From contig CM012953.1 in assembly GCA_000181795.3 (NCBI GenBank), forward strand, positions 8,867,708-8,931,707: a DNA stretch of 64,000 bases, given 5' to 3'. Origin of the DNA: Trichinella spiralis. Lineage: Eukaryota; Nematoda; Enoplea; Trichinellida; Trichinellidae. Below, one piece after another: positions 28,565-55,247 of the stretch. Below the pieces are notes generated by a model. The model did not search any database, was not told the origin of the DNA, and saw only the letters and a list, made by a program, of their open reading frames with translations. Each line of letters begins with the position of its first letter. Position 1 is the first letter of the stretch. Made by a program: the position numbers and the translations under genes.

Positions 28565-31500
28565 AATTTCAGAACTAACTGTGACTTTAGCTATTCATTT
28601 ATTCATCTAAATTTATTCAATTAAATTTGATAATTTTTTAATAAATTATCCGAATTTTTTAAATATATTACTTTTTATTTAATTTTACAAAGTTATGATA
28701 ATTATCGTTATAATTATGCGAACAAAATTATATTAAGTTTATTACTGATGATGAAATGGTGGTCTACTTCCGGTGTGGACTTCAACAATTCTTGTTTTTT
28801 TTGCAAATTACAAACTTACTAATATTAATTTTGAATTTATGAAAACAAAAAACCTGTCAATTGAGAGAAAGTTTCTTTTTCATAAAGTGAATAACATGAA
28901 ATTTTCAGCAAGTGATGATTTAAACTGATTATAGGATTGAAATAAAGCTGCTGCTATTGAAAATGAAAGTAAAATTTTATTCAAAAACTTTAAACACAAA
29001 ACCATCAGGTTGATTAATTTCATAAATATTAAAATTAACTTTATTAATTACTGATATGTGTAAATTGAAATTTTATTCGTGTGAAGAAATGGGATTTATG
29101 CAGCAAGTGGTTTTTAATAGTATAAAAATTATAAATTTCAAAAATCCCAGTAGAATTATTCAAATTGGTAGTCAAAATGACCATTTGCAGATCTAATGGA
29201 AAAAGTTATTTTCAAAATTGCCCTTAAAAGAGTAAATCAGCATTTTTAATCAAACTCTCCATTTGTATAACTCAATATATTTTGTTTTGACGTAACTTTA
29301 AAAATTTGCACAACAGGATTGATTTTATACTATATGCAGATAATGCTGTTTCAGTATAATTCAATTTTCTTTATTTGAATAAAAATGATTTTCATGTATA
29401 TTGTTTATGAAAAATAAAACTGTGCAATATGCATTTATTTATTTTATTTAATTTAAATCTAAATAATTTCATTTAATTTCAGATAGCTTCAATTCTTTTG
29501 GTCTGAATAATTATGCATGAGTAATTATTTTGTTGAAAGGAAATTTTACTTTATTCAATTACTTTTCATTTTAATTTTAGAAACAGTGTATATTTTCTTC
29601 TTATTTAAATTAAATGAAAATTAAATCTATTTAATTTTACCAAAAAAATTTATACACATTGTGCGGTTAGATAAAAATGAGTAAATAATGAAGATGCAAA
29701 CCAGATCATCAAATTCTCATAACTTCCTGATAAAATTATACAAATAATAATATAATTTTTATACATTTTTGTTTTTAATTATTTACGCAGTATTATTTAA
29801 TGCCTATTTTTTCTCTTTTCACATAACATTTCGTCATATATTGTTGCATTTCAATTTGATGTTTGTTATACGCTCGCTTCTTTGTTAGTCAGAATTAATA
29901 TGCAATATGTTTGTATATTTAAAAATGCATATTTTCTTTTTGTTTATTACAAAGTGAAATTCATCATATTTCAGTTGTGTTGACAATCGTATTTTTTTTA
30001 TTTTATGTGCAAAGTCATAAACTGAAAAAATGTATATTTCTCATATATAAATGAAAAATACCTACGATGCATATTAAATGTGTTTTGAAGGCAATTTGCA
30101 TTAAATGAAATTAAAACGTTTATAAAGAATATCCTGTTCAAAATGTTATAATGACAATTAAATTTTGTTATACGCTTTAAAATTTTTTAATGGTAATGAA
30201 AAAAATTTGAAACCATCTAATTCAACTAAAGCTGATGACGTGAATTCAATGATTGCTTTATTTTTTTCCTTTTTGCGACTGCATTCCTTTTATTTTTATA
30301 GCATTAAAAGCACTCCTGTAGATTTTATATAATTAGCAGTTCAAACATTCATTTCGTAAACATCATTATACTACTGCAGTTTATCTCAAACAAAATGATG
30401 CAGTAATAAAGTAGTGCTTAGTTCACAGTAATAAAAGGGAAATTCAGATAAAAAAGATAATTTTTAAAATTATTATTTGAAATTTTGAATGTTACCATCT
30501 TGTAGTGTGCATTTAATCAAAAGATTAAAGACTTCATTTGCATTGTTTCAAGTTGAACATGTTCATTGCTTTTTCATTATCTGCGTTCAATAAAATTTCA
30601 AATCTTGCCCTTCTTTAAACTGTGCAGTAGTTTTGCGTTTGGATTTTTCAGTTTTCAATTAAACGAAATTAGGGATTGCTATTCTGTTATGATAAGATTC
30701 TGAAATCAATAGATGAAATAAATTAATTAAATTATTTATTTTATTATTAAGCCAACCGTTTCTCAAAGGATTTAATTAATTTAACTCCATTGCATGTAAG
30801 ATAAAATTAAAATTAATCATCTTAATATAGCTTTTATTTAATTGTTAAATAAAATTGCGCTTTGTGTTGATTTTCAAAAATTAAAGCCATAAAATCATTA
30901 CACGAATTACATATTTTCGAACATACGGATAAGTTTCTTTCTTTTTGGACCAGGATAAAGAACATTTTCTTAACGTTATTGAATATTTCTTTTCTAATGG
31001 AATAAATATTGCACAAATACATTTTTATTTCAAATATTCGAACATGGTAATTCCTGTTATGTTATTTAATTTTTAATAAAAAATGAAATTAAAAAATGAA
31101 AAAGAATTTATATTTATATGGTGTAATTTAAAGAACAGACTGCCTTGAAAAAATCAAATTAGCCAAAAAATGGTTTAAATGCAAATAAGCAGTATGTTAT
31201 TTTTAAAAAAATTTACATTTAAAACATGTTTACAGAAATAATTTGCATATACATGAAAATTTTTCATCATGTCACAAAAATGTTGCATTATAAAAAATTT
31301 ATTCATATCTGAATACAATTTACAATTTTCAAGATTACAGTAGTTTATGAAATGAAATAAAATCAATTTTGTAATTTGGTTTTGTACAAACTTTGGATTA
31401 CTATAATTAATGAAATATACGCAGGTGAATCAGGTATACTGTATACAAGTTTGATAATGCGTTTCATTGGTGCTTTCGTTGATGGGTGTGGTTTTTGTTT

Positions 31501-32070
31501 TGGTTTTTTAATTATTGTGAACTGCCAAGTTTGCTTTATTTTGTCTTCAGAATTTAAATTCTAATAGTTTTATTTTATTTTTTATTAACTGATTTCCTGA
31601 CCCGGAAGCTTTGATTCAGTGAGGTGTTGGTCCATTCATGCGAATACGCGTTGCGAGTGTTTACTTTCGAGATAAAAAATTTCGTTACGCATTCACAGCC
31701 AAATGAGATTATCGTTGATTCTTTAAATATTAACGCAGCTGTAGCTTGGTGTGTGTGATAAAGCACTGTAATTTCCATTGATCAATAGCGTGGGATCGAT
31801 TTAGTTTTCTAGACAAATTTTATTTGGACAAAGGCGGCGTTTTGGTTGTGAACATTATCATGGTTTTTCTGCACGTTGGAACTTTGAACATATAAACAAA
31901 GGCACGTGCTGTGCTGTGCTTTTTTACGTAGTGTGCAGCATGTGGCCGCACCCTCGACAGTTGTTCAGACTTTTCTTTTTATAAGCACTGACAGATGGTT
32001 AATTTGTGGGGAGGGACATGTGTTAAGTTTTATTATTTTGCAATGCTTTAAAAAATTTTCCTTTTTAGAA
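28565..32070. other. 3.5-kb AT-rich intergenic region upstream of the ERK gene
   Basis: No gene can be supported here; the open frames are short and AT-biased. A sampled line (29041-29100) is about 23% GC. Toward the right, 31600-31990 is less AT-rich and likely holds the ERK promoter and 5' untranslated exon, ending in cctttttag just before the ERK start codon. Confidence 0.5.
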
Positions 32071-36840
<4,770 letters not shown>

Positions 36841-38645
36841 TTGTTTATTTTGAAATTGAATAAATATATCGTTGGTAAATTTAAATTTAAAAGAATTCAA
36901 ATTGCCTTTATTATCATTATTTTGTATGTTTTTTCGACAATTTTATTCATATTGTCGTCGTCTTTTTTGCATCTCTCTTCATTTGCATTTTTGATTAAGT
37001 GTATTGTTGCTGACGGTTGTTTCGAAATGTTTCCAGTGAATTTTCCCAATGGTTGTGATCAGGTTTCTCTGTACTTCGAGCAATTTTGTTTATTTCCCTG
37101 CACGCGCAGGCTTTTTGTCACTTTATTTCATTCTTGCATTTTCTATTATTCATTTTTTTAAATATTTTTTTGCTGACTGTGCTGGATATGATTTTTCAGC
37201 TATTTCAGAAGAGCAGAGCAACCGTGTAGGGCGTGGCCCGGTTTTTAAACTTGAACAGTGAAAATCTGCTTAGTTTGGGTTGTGTTTAACCTTTTTCGCT
37301 TTACCATGTTTTTGTTCTCTTAAGCTGAAAAATGAAAATCAATAATAGGATATGTTGCATTTTTGTTTATTTGCGAGAAATTTCAGAAGCTATTGAAAGA
37401 AAAAAAATATAGAGCAGCATTGCCGTGGGCATTTTGGATATTGCAATTTGAAAACAGAAATTGCATTATTGGCAATCGTTAATTTCATCATCTCGTCTGC
37501 TGCAACTAGCTGGCTCATTGCACAGTGATCAATGTGTGACGTTTGAGTGCTTTTTGAAAAAAATTCATTTACTTTATTTCCTTCTTTGAATAATGAAATC
37601 ATAATTTAAAAAGTAAAATTAATTCAACTGGTAATCAGATTTAATTATTGAACAAATTACTTCACTCTTACTTTAAAAAATTTAAAACTAAAAAATAATC
37701 AGTTGTGAAATTGAAGTATATAAGTATTATTTTAAAAAATGTTAATAAATAAGACAACACTTTTACAATAAATCAATTGATTTCAGTAATTATTTGACAA
37801 TAGAATGTCAGAAGCGGTAATTTGGTTCAGACAATCAGTTTATGTTGATGGAAAAATTCATTAAAAAGAAATTTATTGTTGTCATTCCTATCGAAATGCA
37901 TTTTCAAATTACTTAATCAGATGATAATGCGTAAAATACAATTTCATATCATATTTACTGAAAACACACTATCAAATAGAAGAAACACACTAACAATATT
38001 CATATTTAAAAAACTTTTTTATCTGCTTTTCAGTTAAACAAATCAATCGTTTTTGAAAAGGTTCATCAATTTGAAAGCAACTTTGTAATTAAAAGCCGAT
38101 TTATGGTAAAAATTTTACCTGTACTTCTTTGCTTAAATTACAACTTATTTCATACAAAAATGCATAGAGTATTGAAATTGAAAAGAATGTTTTTATTAAT
38201 TTAGCTATTTAAGTTCTCGTTGAAATTAATATTACAGGCTGAGAATGGAATTAAAATAAAACGCATAATAGCTGAAAAAATGAACTTGACTAACTGCAAT
38301 ATTTGAAGTCTTACTGTATCTTTTGAATAAACAATTTCCATTTGTCAAAAAATATTTTTGTTCCTTATGTTAGTTTTTGGGTATAACTTAAAAAAGATTT
38401 GTTTTGATATAATGTTAATAGTAATCAATAAAGTATATTTTGTTAATATTCTATTGCAGGATAATATTTGTAGTTGATGTTGATGAAGAACGAATGTTTC
38501 TTCAAAAATTATGACATAATACAGTTTTCAAATTTTGATTCCTAAAATATTACTTTCAATCTGTTCGCATTTGCAATTTTCGCCAAATTCTCCTTAATCT
38601 GGTATGTAAATTTTCAGATCAAAATCCAAAATTGTCGCCTTCCCG
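36841..38645. other. 1.8-kb intergenic region
   Basis: This AT-rich region holds the ERK 3' UTR and the upstream part of the next gene. Open frames just after the ERK stop (36841-37261 plus, 37390-37602 minus) have Phe/Ile/Leu-rich translations from T-rich DNA and no family resemblance. An acceptor-like aaattttcag ends at about 38618, 27 nt before the next ATG. Confidence 0.5.
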
Positions 38646-39023
38646 ATGAGCGATCTCAGCGAAGATGATCTGAAGAAAGAAATTGATATTTTTGTAAAGA
38701 GAAATCAACAGTTACGTTCCGAAATAGAAGAATTGGTAAGTGTCAAGAAAGAAATTTCAGAAAACTACGCATCACTCGTACGAACAGCTCGTTCACAAAC
38801 CGAACGTCTACAAGCACAGATACGCGATCTGCACTCCAACTCGGCTCAACTGTTGAAATGCCCATCGTGTGGAGAGGAATTTTTTATTCAAGAATCTCAG
38901 CGGGTTCGACCAACTTGCAAATTGGACCGAAAAACTCCGGTGGTTCATTTGTACTTTGAATCCAACGATCAAATGCACAAGTGGATAAAGCAGCATGGAA
39001 TTGTTGAAAAGCCGGCTGGCTAA
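38646..39023 (+). CDS. Unrecognised 125-residue coiled-coil protein with a CPSCGEEF motif
   Basis: A single exon encodes 125 residues. I do not recognise the family. Residues 1-70 are predicted coiled coil by eye (DDLKKEIDIFVKRNQQLRSE, then IEELVSVKKEI, LQAQIRDLHSN) and rich in Glu, Lys and Gln. Around residue 73 sits a single CxxC (LLKCPSCGEEFF), then charged sequence, a further lone Cys, and the tail VVHLYFESNDQMHKWIKQH. One CxxC pair cannot alone bind zinc, so dimerisation or other ligands would be needed. There is no signal peptide or membrane segment. It is supported as a real gene by an intact frame with balanced codon use in AT-rich DNA, an acceptor 27 nt upstream, and a poly(A) signal AATAAA at 39046-39051. 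It converges with the ORAI gene 211 bp away. Confidence 0.7.
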   Translation: MSDLSEDDLKKEIDIFVKRNQQLRSEIEELVSVKKEISENYASLVRTARSQTERLQAQIRDLHSNSAQLLKCPSCGEEFFIQESQRVRPTCKLDRKTPVVHLYFESNDQMHKWIKQHGIVEKPAG

Positions 39024-39234
39024 TTGCTTTCTTTTTTTTCTGTTCAATAAAATCGAATTTTCATTTATTTGATTTATTTATTTTGTTAAAGCTGATTTTT
39101 ACACTCCTCCACTCGCAAGCGTCAGTTGTTCTTACATGAGCAATTATTATGAAAATCACTGGGAAAAGTACAGTAAAACGGGAAACAAACAGCAACAAGC
39201 GTGAAAAGGGGACTTTCTTCCTCATGCCAAACGT

Positions 39235-39987
39235 TCAAATTATTTGTATATTGTGACTGGTTACTTTGTCAGTTTTTTCCAGTTGGATTCCATTCTCAAT
39301 GTCAATATCGCGATCGGGTTGCATTTTTGAAAAATACTGCTGCAAATCTTCCAGTCGACCTTTCGAGAGTTCGTATTTGTGCAACGAGAGTTTGTTGTAA
39401 AATGTGTAAGTGAAGCCGATGAAAACGACAAATATCAACGCAAGCAAGCCTGTGGTGATCCAAGGCACGCTGCTTTCTTGGACTGCGGTAAATTTGATCC
39501 AAAATACGATCGCAATTTCCAACAAGAACAACAACAAGCCGACCACTGTGCTGAAACACCAGGCCAGCTCGATGTACCAACGCATGCGGACGTGGGGCGA
39601 TTCGTTGATCACTTCCAAACTGCGCACGTTCAACACGGAATCCATGTGAGGAAGAATACAAGTTGACATCATCAACGCCAACAAGTGGACGCTCACTAGC
39701 AGGGTAGTGCAAATGGCAAACGCGAGCAAAACCGAACGGCTAATTGGCAGGGCTGTTCCAGAACTGCTTCCGAGGTCCAATTCCACAAGTGCGACCTGCC
39801 CGAAAATAATAATAATTATTATTATTACACGTTTGGTCTTTTTGAACAACACGAACTAATTGACAATTGAAAGGAAAAAAAGGAAATATACCATGGCAAA
39901 GCCGGAAAGTAGCGCTGAAGTTTGGCTTGAAGCTTTCAGTTTCGCCCTGCTAAGGTGAAGCTGACGAAGACTGAAAGCATAATCCAT
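39235..39987 (-). CDS. orai-1: ORAI store-operated calcium channel
   Basis: Two exons, 39987-39892 and 39795-39235, encode 218 residues. It opens [20 protein letters not shown] and continues [20 protein letters not shown], matching the human ORAI1 segment that starts [20 protein letters not shown] and reaches VEVQL. The selectivity-filter glutamate (human E106) is present in VALVELDL at residue 37. Next come [50 protein letters not shown] (helix 3, human E190 equivalent), a short helix 3-4 loop, and helix 4 ([20 protein letters not shown]). ORAI is the plasma-membrane pore opened by STIM when ER calcium is low. The N-terminus begins near human residue 70. The residue aligned with human R91 is Gln (residue 22). 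It diverges from PRPF8 across 631 bp. Confidence 0.95.
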
Positions 39988-40618
39988 AGAAAAGGATTTT
40001 TATGTTTCAACAGTTATTTAAAACTGTTCAAACTCACAACACTTAATGACAAACAAACAAAAAATGTTCGTTTTTTTCCTAACATTACCGTTTACAGTAC
40101 TTCCAATGATCAGGTATACATGTCCATTTCATCATTTTATTTGTTAATTTGATTTATTTTTGACATTTTTGTTAAATTTAAAATTCTAAATATATGAATG
40201 CATTTTTTTGAAATTTCTAAAATTGAACAGAATAACTCATTATATAACTCATTAAATTGCTCATTTCACAGCTAAATAAAATAAAAGCAGTACTTTATTT
40301 AAAAAATTAAAAATAAAATTACTATGTTTTTATATGTTACATAATTAAATTTTTTTAATAAAAAATATCTAATTGTGCAAAGAAAAAAATCAACATAATT
40401 CATAATTCACTCGAAAACATAATTCATAAATTATTAAATATTATTTTAAAGAATTAACTATTATATAAGCAATTTTGTAAATGAAAATATTGCTTAAATA
40501 AAAAACTCAGCGTCTTTTTTTAGTTTTTATTAAGTATTTACCTGCAGCTTATTGTATCATACTGTAAATTATTGGTATTTGTTTTGTGGTGCGACTTGTT
40601 CATTTTGTACTGAGAACG
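39988..40618. promoter_or_regulatory. Divergent upstream region of ORAI and PRPF8
   Basis: This 631-bp very AT-rich interval lies between two divergently transcribed genes and must hold both promoters. An open frame at 39955-40152 overlaps ORAI exon 1 on the other strand and is not supported. No specific motif stands out. Confidence 0.45.
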
Positions 40619-50452
<9,834 letters not shown>

Positions 50453-51049
50453 AAAAAATAAATGTGTTCTATTTAATGAATTTATTTATTTATTTATTAA
50501 TAGTATAATTAGTTATTATAATTTTCTTTTTCTGATACAATTTTATTGTATACATTATTATTATTATTATCATATTTGCATTAAAAAAAGAGAAGTATAT
50601 TATACTGTTGTGAATAAAAGTTATTCATTCTTCTACAAAATGCGTCAGTTGTTTGTTTGCTGTCAATAATTATTAATATGTGGTATGAAATGAGTGCAAA
50701 AAATATTGTTGTGTAGTAGTTTTTTGAGAAGAATTTGTAAAGTGACGCATTGTTGTTGAAGAGAAAAAAATTTATCGAAATTTGTATTATTTCAAATAAA
50801 CACATATGAAAAGCATAATTTTTTCTTTTTGAATTTCCCCTACATTACGAGAAAGCAATGTGAAATGAAAATGTTGGTCCCCGAATACAACAGGTCGACG
50901 ACTGTTGAAATGACTAGATGGGAAAATTAAAAATATAATAATAAAATAAAAAATAAAATTATGCTGTAAAAATAAAATTGAAAAGAAATGTGCGTGGGAT
51001 GATTTAATTAAAATTTAGTTTTACTTTTTCGGTATAGAAATTTAAATTT

Positions 51050-51260
51050 CCTGAGCATCCAGTTGAGGATAACTGTAGTCGCAGACGCGTGGGCGTGTTT
51101 GATCGCCTGGTGCAGCCAGTTTGTACGATTAACACCAATTAGGCCCCGCGGCGATAGTTTTGGTTTCTATTACACAACTCTGCGACGGCCGGCGCTTTGT
51201 TTCTTCAGGCGTTGGTTGTTGAGCTGAACGGTCGAGCAGGAAAGCTCGACTAAAGTTAAA
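51050..51260. promoter_or_regulatory. GC-rich, CpG-containing island, putative promoter or 5' UTR exon
   Basis: A 200-bp block with CGCAGACGCG, CCCCGCGGCG and GCGACGGCCGGCG sits in DNA otherwise near 25% GC, 1.3 kb upstream of the unrecognised gene. It contains no long open frame. It includes GCCGGCGCTTTG (51188-51199), which recurs at 55891-55902, and ends in a 7-bp hairpin at 51231-51250. It is likely a promoter or transcribed leader; a non-coding RNA is possible. Confidence 0.4.
51231..51250 (+). other. Perfect hairpin, 7-bp stem and 6-nt loop
   Basis: GTCGAGC-AGGAAA-GCTCGAC is a perfect inverted repeat with an AGGAAA loop, at the right end of the GC-rich island. It could be an RNA stem-loop in a 5' UTR. 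No known family was recognised. Confidence 0.5.
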
Positions 51261-51299
51261 ATTGACGGTACTGAAAACGTTTTTATTTTAATCACTTGA

Positions 51300-51325
51300 T
51301 ATTATTATTATTATTATTATTATTT
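51300..51325. repeat. (ATT)n microsatellite
   Basis: About eight to nine tandem ATT units. Confidence 0.9.
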
Positions 51326-52553
51326 TCATATTAATTTCACATCTACTTTTCCATTTCTGCCGGTCGCACGAGAACTTTCATGTAAATTTTTTTGCTTAGT
51401 TTTGCTTTGGGAATTTTATTTTTTAATTTTTAGTTTTTTAATTTAATTATTTTGAAAACAGCGTTTTCTTTTTTTTTACAAAAATTGGATGAAATGTTTT
51501 TTTTCAATAACTGGTAAGCTGAGAAAATTTACTTTTTTTAAATGGATATCGATGATGATGCAATTAGTTGACTTTAAATTTACAATTAATTGCATCTATT
51601 ATTTTAGTTTTGTCTTTCAAATTTTCTCAGTTTGTAATGTGAAGATTTAGAGAAAGAGAGAAAGAAAACAAGAAAATAAGTCTATTTATTTATTCTGTAT
51701 TTTAAAATTATCCATTTGTTCATTTTTGATATTTTAATAATGGAATTAATTGTAATGGCCATTATTTTGTCAATGAATGAATTTTCAAATCTTTCCTGTC
51801 ATCTTTTGCTAATTGATTGTTCATCAAATTAATTGACCGCTGCTTAATTGCGAAGCAATATTCAATTCTATTTACCTTTCTCCTCCTGACGGACGGTCAA
51901 TTCACTGATAATTATATTTATTTATCGCCTTTGTTTGGCATTTGCATTTTCATATTTGCATCTTTTCTTCATTCACCTTTTTCTCTGTTAATAAATAAAA
52001 AATATTCGCAATATTTTATTTAAATTTATTTTAAAAATATTTTTTACAAATTCAAATTGTCTGTCTATTTGAAAGATTAATCTTTTACCATTTTGTGGCT
52101 TTACAGTAGTAGCAGGTTGAACTGTCTGTCTGTCGAATTAATTGAAACGAAGCGTCAACTATTTTTATTATCTTCTCAATATGCAAATTCAAAAAATAAA
52201 CATTATTTCCTCAACAACAGAATAATAAAATTGTAAAGTTGTTAATATTGTCAACGCTTATATTGTCCAAATGGACAGTGTGAAATTATTGTTTTTTTTT
52301 CATTATTAATTTTCAGCTTTACTGATTTCTTGAAACAACAATTTGCGTGTAAATAGCATTTTCAAAATTAAAATTTCATTCACTGAACACTGAGATTGAG
52401 ACGGTTGAAACTGTTGAATAAAGTTGATTCACTTTTTCGACTTCAAACCAACGTTGTTGTTATGTGAAAGTGACTGGTGAAATTATTTTCAGACGGTATT
52501 CAAAAAAGATTGTTGTTAGTGAATTGTTGAAACAATTGAAAAGCCAAAGCAGT

Positions 52554-55247
52554 ATGTCGTCGCCCTCTTGTGAAGATGAAGCGCCGACCACGCCCGACAT
52601 TGCCGGCGAGTCGGCTTCCCGTGAGCAGCCAAATGTGCAATCGTTGGCCAACAGTCCGACGAAGCAGCCGCTTTCCCACGCGTCCGATTATCCGCATTTG
52701 AAACAGGCGCTCAGTCAGGAGCCGTATCCAGCCAGCGGCTCGCAGCCGCCGTCCTGCTGGAGAGACGGCTGGATCAGACCGCCACAAACTGTGATGGTCA
52801 CCGACTTTCTGACGGGCGGTCAGTGGCAGGGCGGTGCCGGTGTTAATTTCTACCCGAAGTGTCCGCCGCCGTTCGACTTCCCCTGGCAACAGCAGACCTT
52901 TCCGGCCGGCCTGCAACACTACCAGCGTGGCACGGGCGCCCAGTTCGAGCCGGTCAATTTCCACACTCCTTTGCCACCAGTGGAGTCTTATTATGCTTGT
53001 CCGCAGACGAAGCTTCGAATGGGCGTGGCCAACTCGGCTGAATCACCGTTTCGCTTGGCCGACCAACGCGGCGCGATCGACTGGTCAGCGTTGATGCCAG
53101 CCGCTTACAGTATCAACAACAACGATAATAATAATAATCAAAGGGACACGGTCATTCAGCGTGCAGGAGTTGAAGCGGATTGTCGCGCGTTGTCTGTCTA
53201 CAAATGCTTGTCCGGTTAGTTGACTTTACTGTTGAATTTGGCGATTTTGAATTCAACCGAGCTACGTAGGAATGATTGAATTTCAGGAACCACGTGCCGC
53301 GGACCGGCAATGCTCATGCCGACCAACAAACGCGACGGTTTGTTGGTGCAGTCGAGAAAGCAGACCGACCCGGCGCCGGCTTGCTGCTTGCCACTGGAAG
53401 ATAAGATCCGATTCGGACAGCGCGACTATTTCGGCATGCCGGTCAGTTTGAACATGATCGGTATGGTCAACAACACCGGACAGGCGGTATACAATGTCAC
53501 GTCGGCCAAGACGAAGAACATCGCCAAGAGGAAGAACAAAAATCCACTGGCCACCAAATTTACGGTCAAAAGTTTGAAGCAACTGTTGCAGAGTCAGAAT
53601 GCCGCTTTCGACCGTTGGAAATCGCCGGACAAAGCCACGCCCAGCGTTGGACTACTCGCCCAAGTCCCTCGCAGAGCTGCTGCCGAACAACAAGCTACAA
53701 GTGGCGTCGACTTGGACAACAAAATTACAACAACAGCAACAACAACTGATGCTGCTGCTGCTGCTGCTGGTGCTACTAATATCACTACCATGACCACCTC
53801 CCCCATCACCACCACGACTACAATTACCAACAGCAGCAGTACGACGACAACGACAACAGCCACGGCAAAATCCCTGATACTACCTGTACAGGCGAACAGT
53901 ATTAATAGTAGTCGTAGTAGCAGTAAGTGACGTTGTTGAAATTGAAATATCATTTTTCAATATAATTAATTCATTCATTGAGGAGAATGGATTTTTTCAG
54001 CTTTGCCTTTCAACGCAACCCCGTTTGCAGTTGCAAGTGGCAACGTCAATTTTGTTAACAAACATACCATCTGCACCGGCAATCCTGGCTTAATGAAAAA
54101 TGAAGACAAATTGACGCTGCAAACAAATACCGGCACCAGTCCAAGGGCGCGGTTTTACGATTTCAAGTGCTTGCAAATTGGGAACTTTGTCGTCGAAGGA
54201 CGAACGACAAGCACCTTTCCATACCGACTTCGTCTCTACTTTGCCAAGAGGTTCGGTGGTACCAAACGAACAAATGGGGATTTATTTGTTAATTTGCATA
54301 TTTTTACAGGCAACTTGTTTACGACTTTGAGTGGGATTCAGAAGACGAAGAAGAAGAAGAAAGAAATCGAGATGGAAATGAAGCGGTAGAAGAAGATGGT
54401 GGAGTAGAGAAAGGAAAAGAGAAAAAGAAAGCAAGAATGGGGGAAAAGTCGCCGGCGCAGCAGTCGAGCACCATCGACAACAACAAGCCGTTGAAAGTTG
54501 GCCGACGAATGGTGGCAATTGTGGTACGTTTCGATTCTCTGACGGCGATGCTGTTTCGAAAGAGGGAAATTCTGTTGGCAATCAACGAACCGCCCAGGCT
54601 AATAGTGAACAAAGTGCAGGCGAGGAGAAATTTGCATGTTGTGCTCAACAAATTTGTCGAATATAGCACCGTCGACGATATAACCAACGGAGAGTTGAGA
54701 AATGCACTCGTGCATCGGGTAATTGTTTCTTTATTTATTCAAATTTCACCGCTGTTGTCAATTGATCATTACTTCCTTACAGATACTTCTCTGCAAAGCC
54801 CAAGGGAATCTGATCGAAGATCACCTCTGCCAGTTCGACCATTCGATGGCGTCGTTGATGTGCTGTCTGGATTTGAATTTGGGCGTGGTGTTCAGGAACA
54901 GTCGTCTCAAATGCCCACTTCTCGCGTCGTTCTATCCAACTTTTCACAGCATCGACTGCGAAGACCAACTGACTTGTAGAAGATCTGAGCAGCAACAGCA
55001 GCAGCAGCAGCAGATCAACGTGGCTTTGCACTGCGATTGTCCATCAACTGTCGGCAACAGCAACGATCACGACGGTCATCGGCTTCATTTGCATACGTCA
55101 ATGCCCCCTAATGCTTGTCAACTGCCGAGGGACAAAGATGGGACGGCCGAACACCAGTCGGCCGCCAACCAGCAGCATCACTCTTCAAACGCAACAGAAA
55201 GTGGAAATTTCAACGCCGACTGGCCATTTTCATCCTTTGTCTGTTAG
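52554..55247 (+). CDS. Unrecognised protein with Pro/Trp-rich, Thr/Ala-rich, acidic and poly-Gln regions
   Basis: Five exons can be joined in frame: 52554-53214, about 53287-53923, about 54001-54252, about 54311-54720 and 54781-55247, giving roughly 800 residues. I do not recognise the family. The N-terminus is Ser/Pro-rich. A block follows with RDGWIRPPQTVMVTDFLTGG and CPPPFDFPWQQQTFPAG. Exon 2 holds IRFGQRDYFGMPVSLNMIGM, then a basic AKTKNIAKRKNKN and a Thr/Ala low-complexity run. Exons 3-4 hold ARFYDFKCLQIGNFVV, RLRLYFAKRQLVYDFEWDSE, and then an acidic and a Lys-rich run. The last part, from RRMVAIVVRFDSLTAMLFRK to CPLLASFYPTF, looks folded and is followed by poly-Gln and a His-rich tail. 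There is no signal peptide or membrane helix; basic and acidic runs suggest a nuclear protein, which is inference. The start is MSSPSC at 52554, 63 nt after an acceptor. Confidence 0.75.
54985..55015 (+). repeat. CAG/CAA repeat coding for poly-Gln
   Basis: The tract encodes eight consecutive Gln within the last exon of the unrecognised gene. It is a candidate for length variation. Confidence 0.8.

Larger units (their letters stand above)
50453..52553. other. 2.1-kb intergenic region with a GC-rich island
   Basis: The left part is the PRPF8 3' UTR, with poly(A) signals and an ATT-rich stretch. A GC-rich island at about 51050-51260 stands out and probably marks the promoter or first untranslated exon of the downstream gene. 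From 51280 to 52480 the DNA is AT-rich with an (ATT)n tract. A splice acceptor, attattttcag, at about 52481-52490 lies 63 bp before the next start codon. Confidence 0.5.

Noticed and set aside
31376-31564. A 62-codon hydrophobic open frame upstream of ERK
   Set aside because: AT-driven composition, no domain and no splice link to the kinase.
36841-37261. Two plus-strand frames after the ERK stop
   Set aside because: Phe/Ser/Leu-rich translations of T-rich DNA in the likely ERK 3' UTR; no splice join continues the kinase.
52464-52553. Upstream extension of the unknown gene (KVTGEIIFRR...)
   Set aside because: It starts at GTG and crosses a strong splice acceptor at about 52490; the first ATG after the acceptor, at 52554, is preferred.
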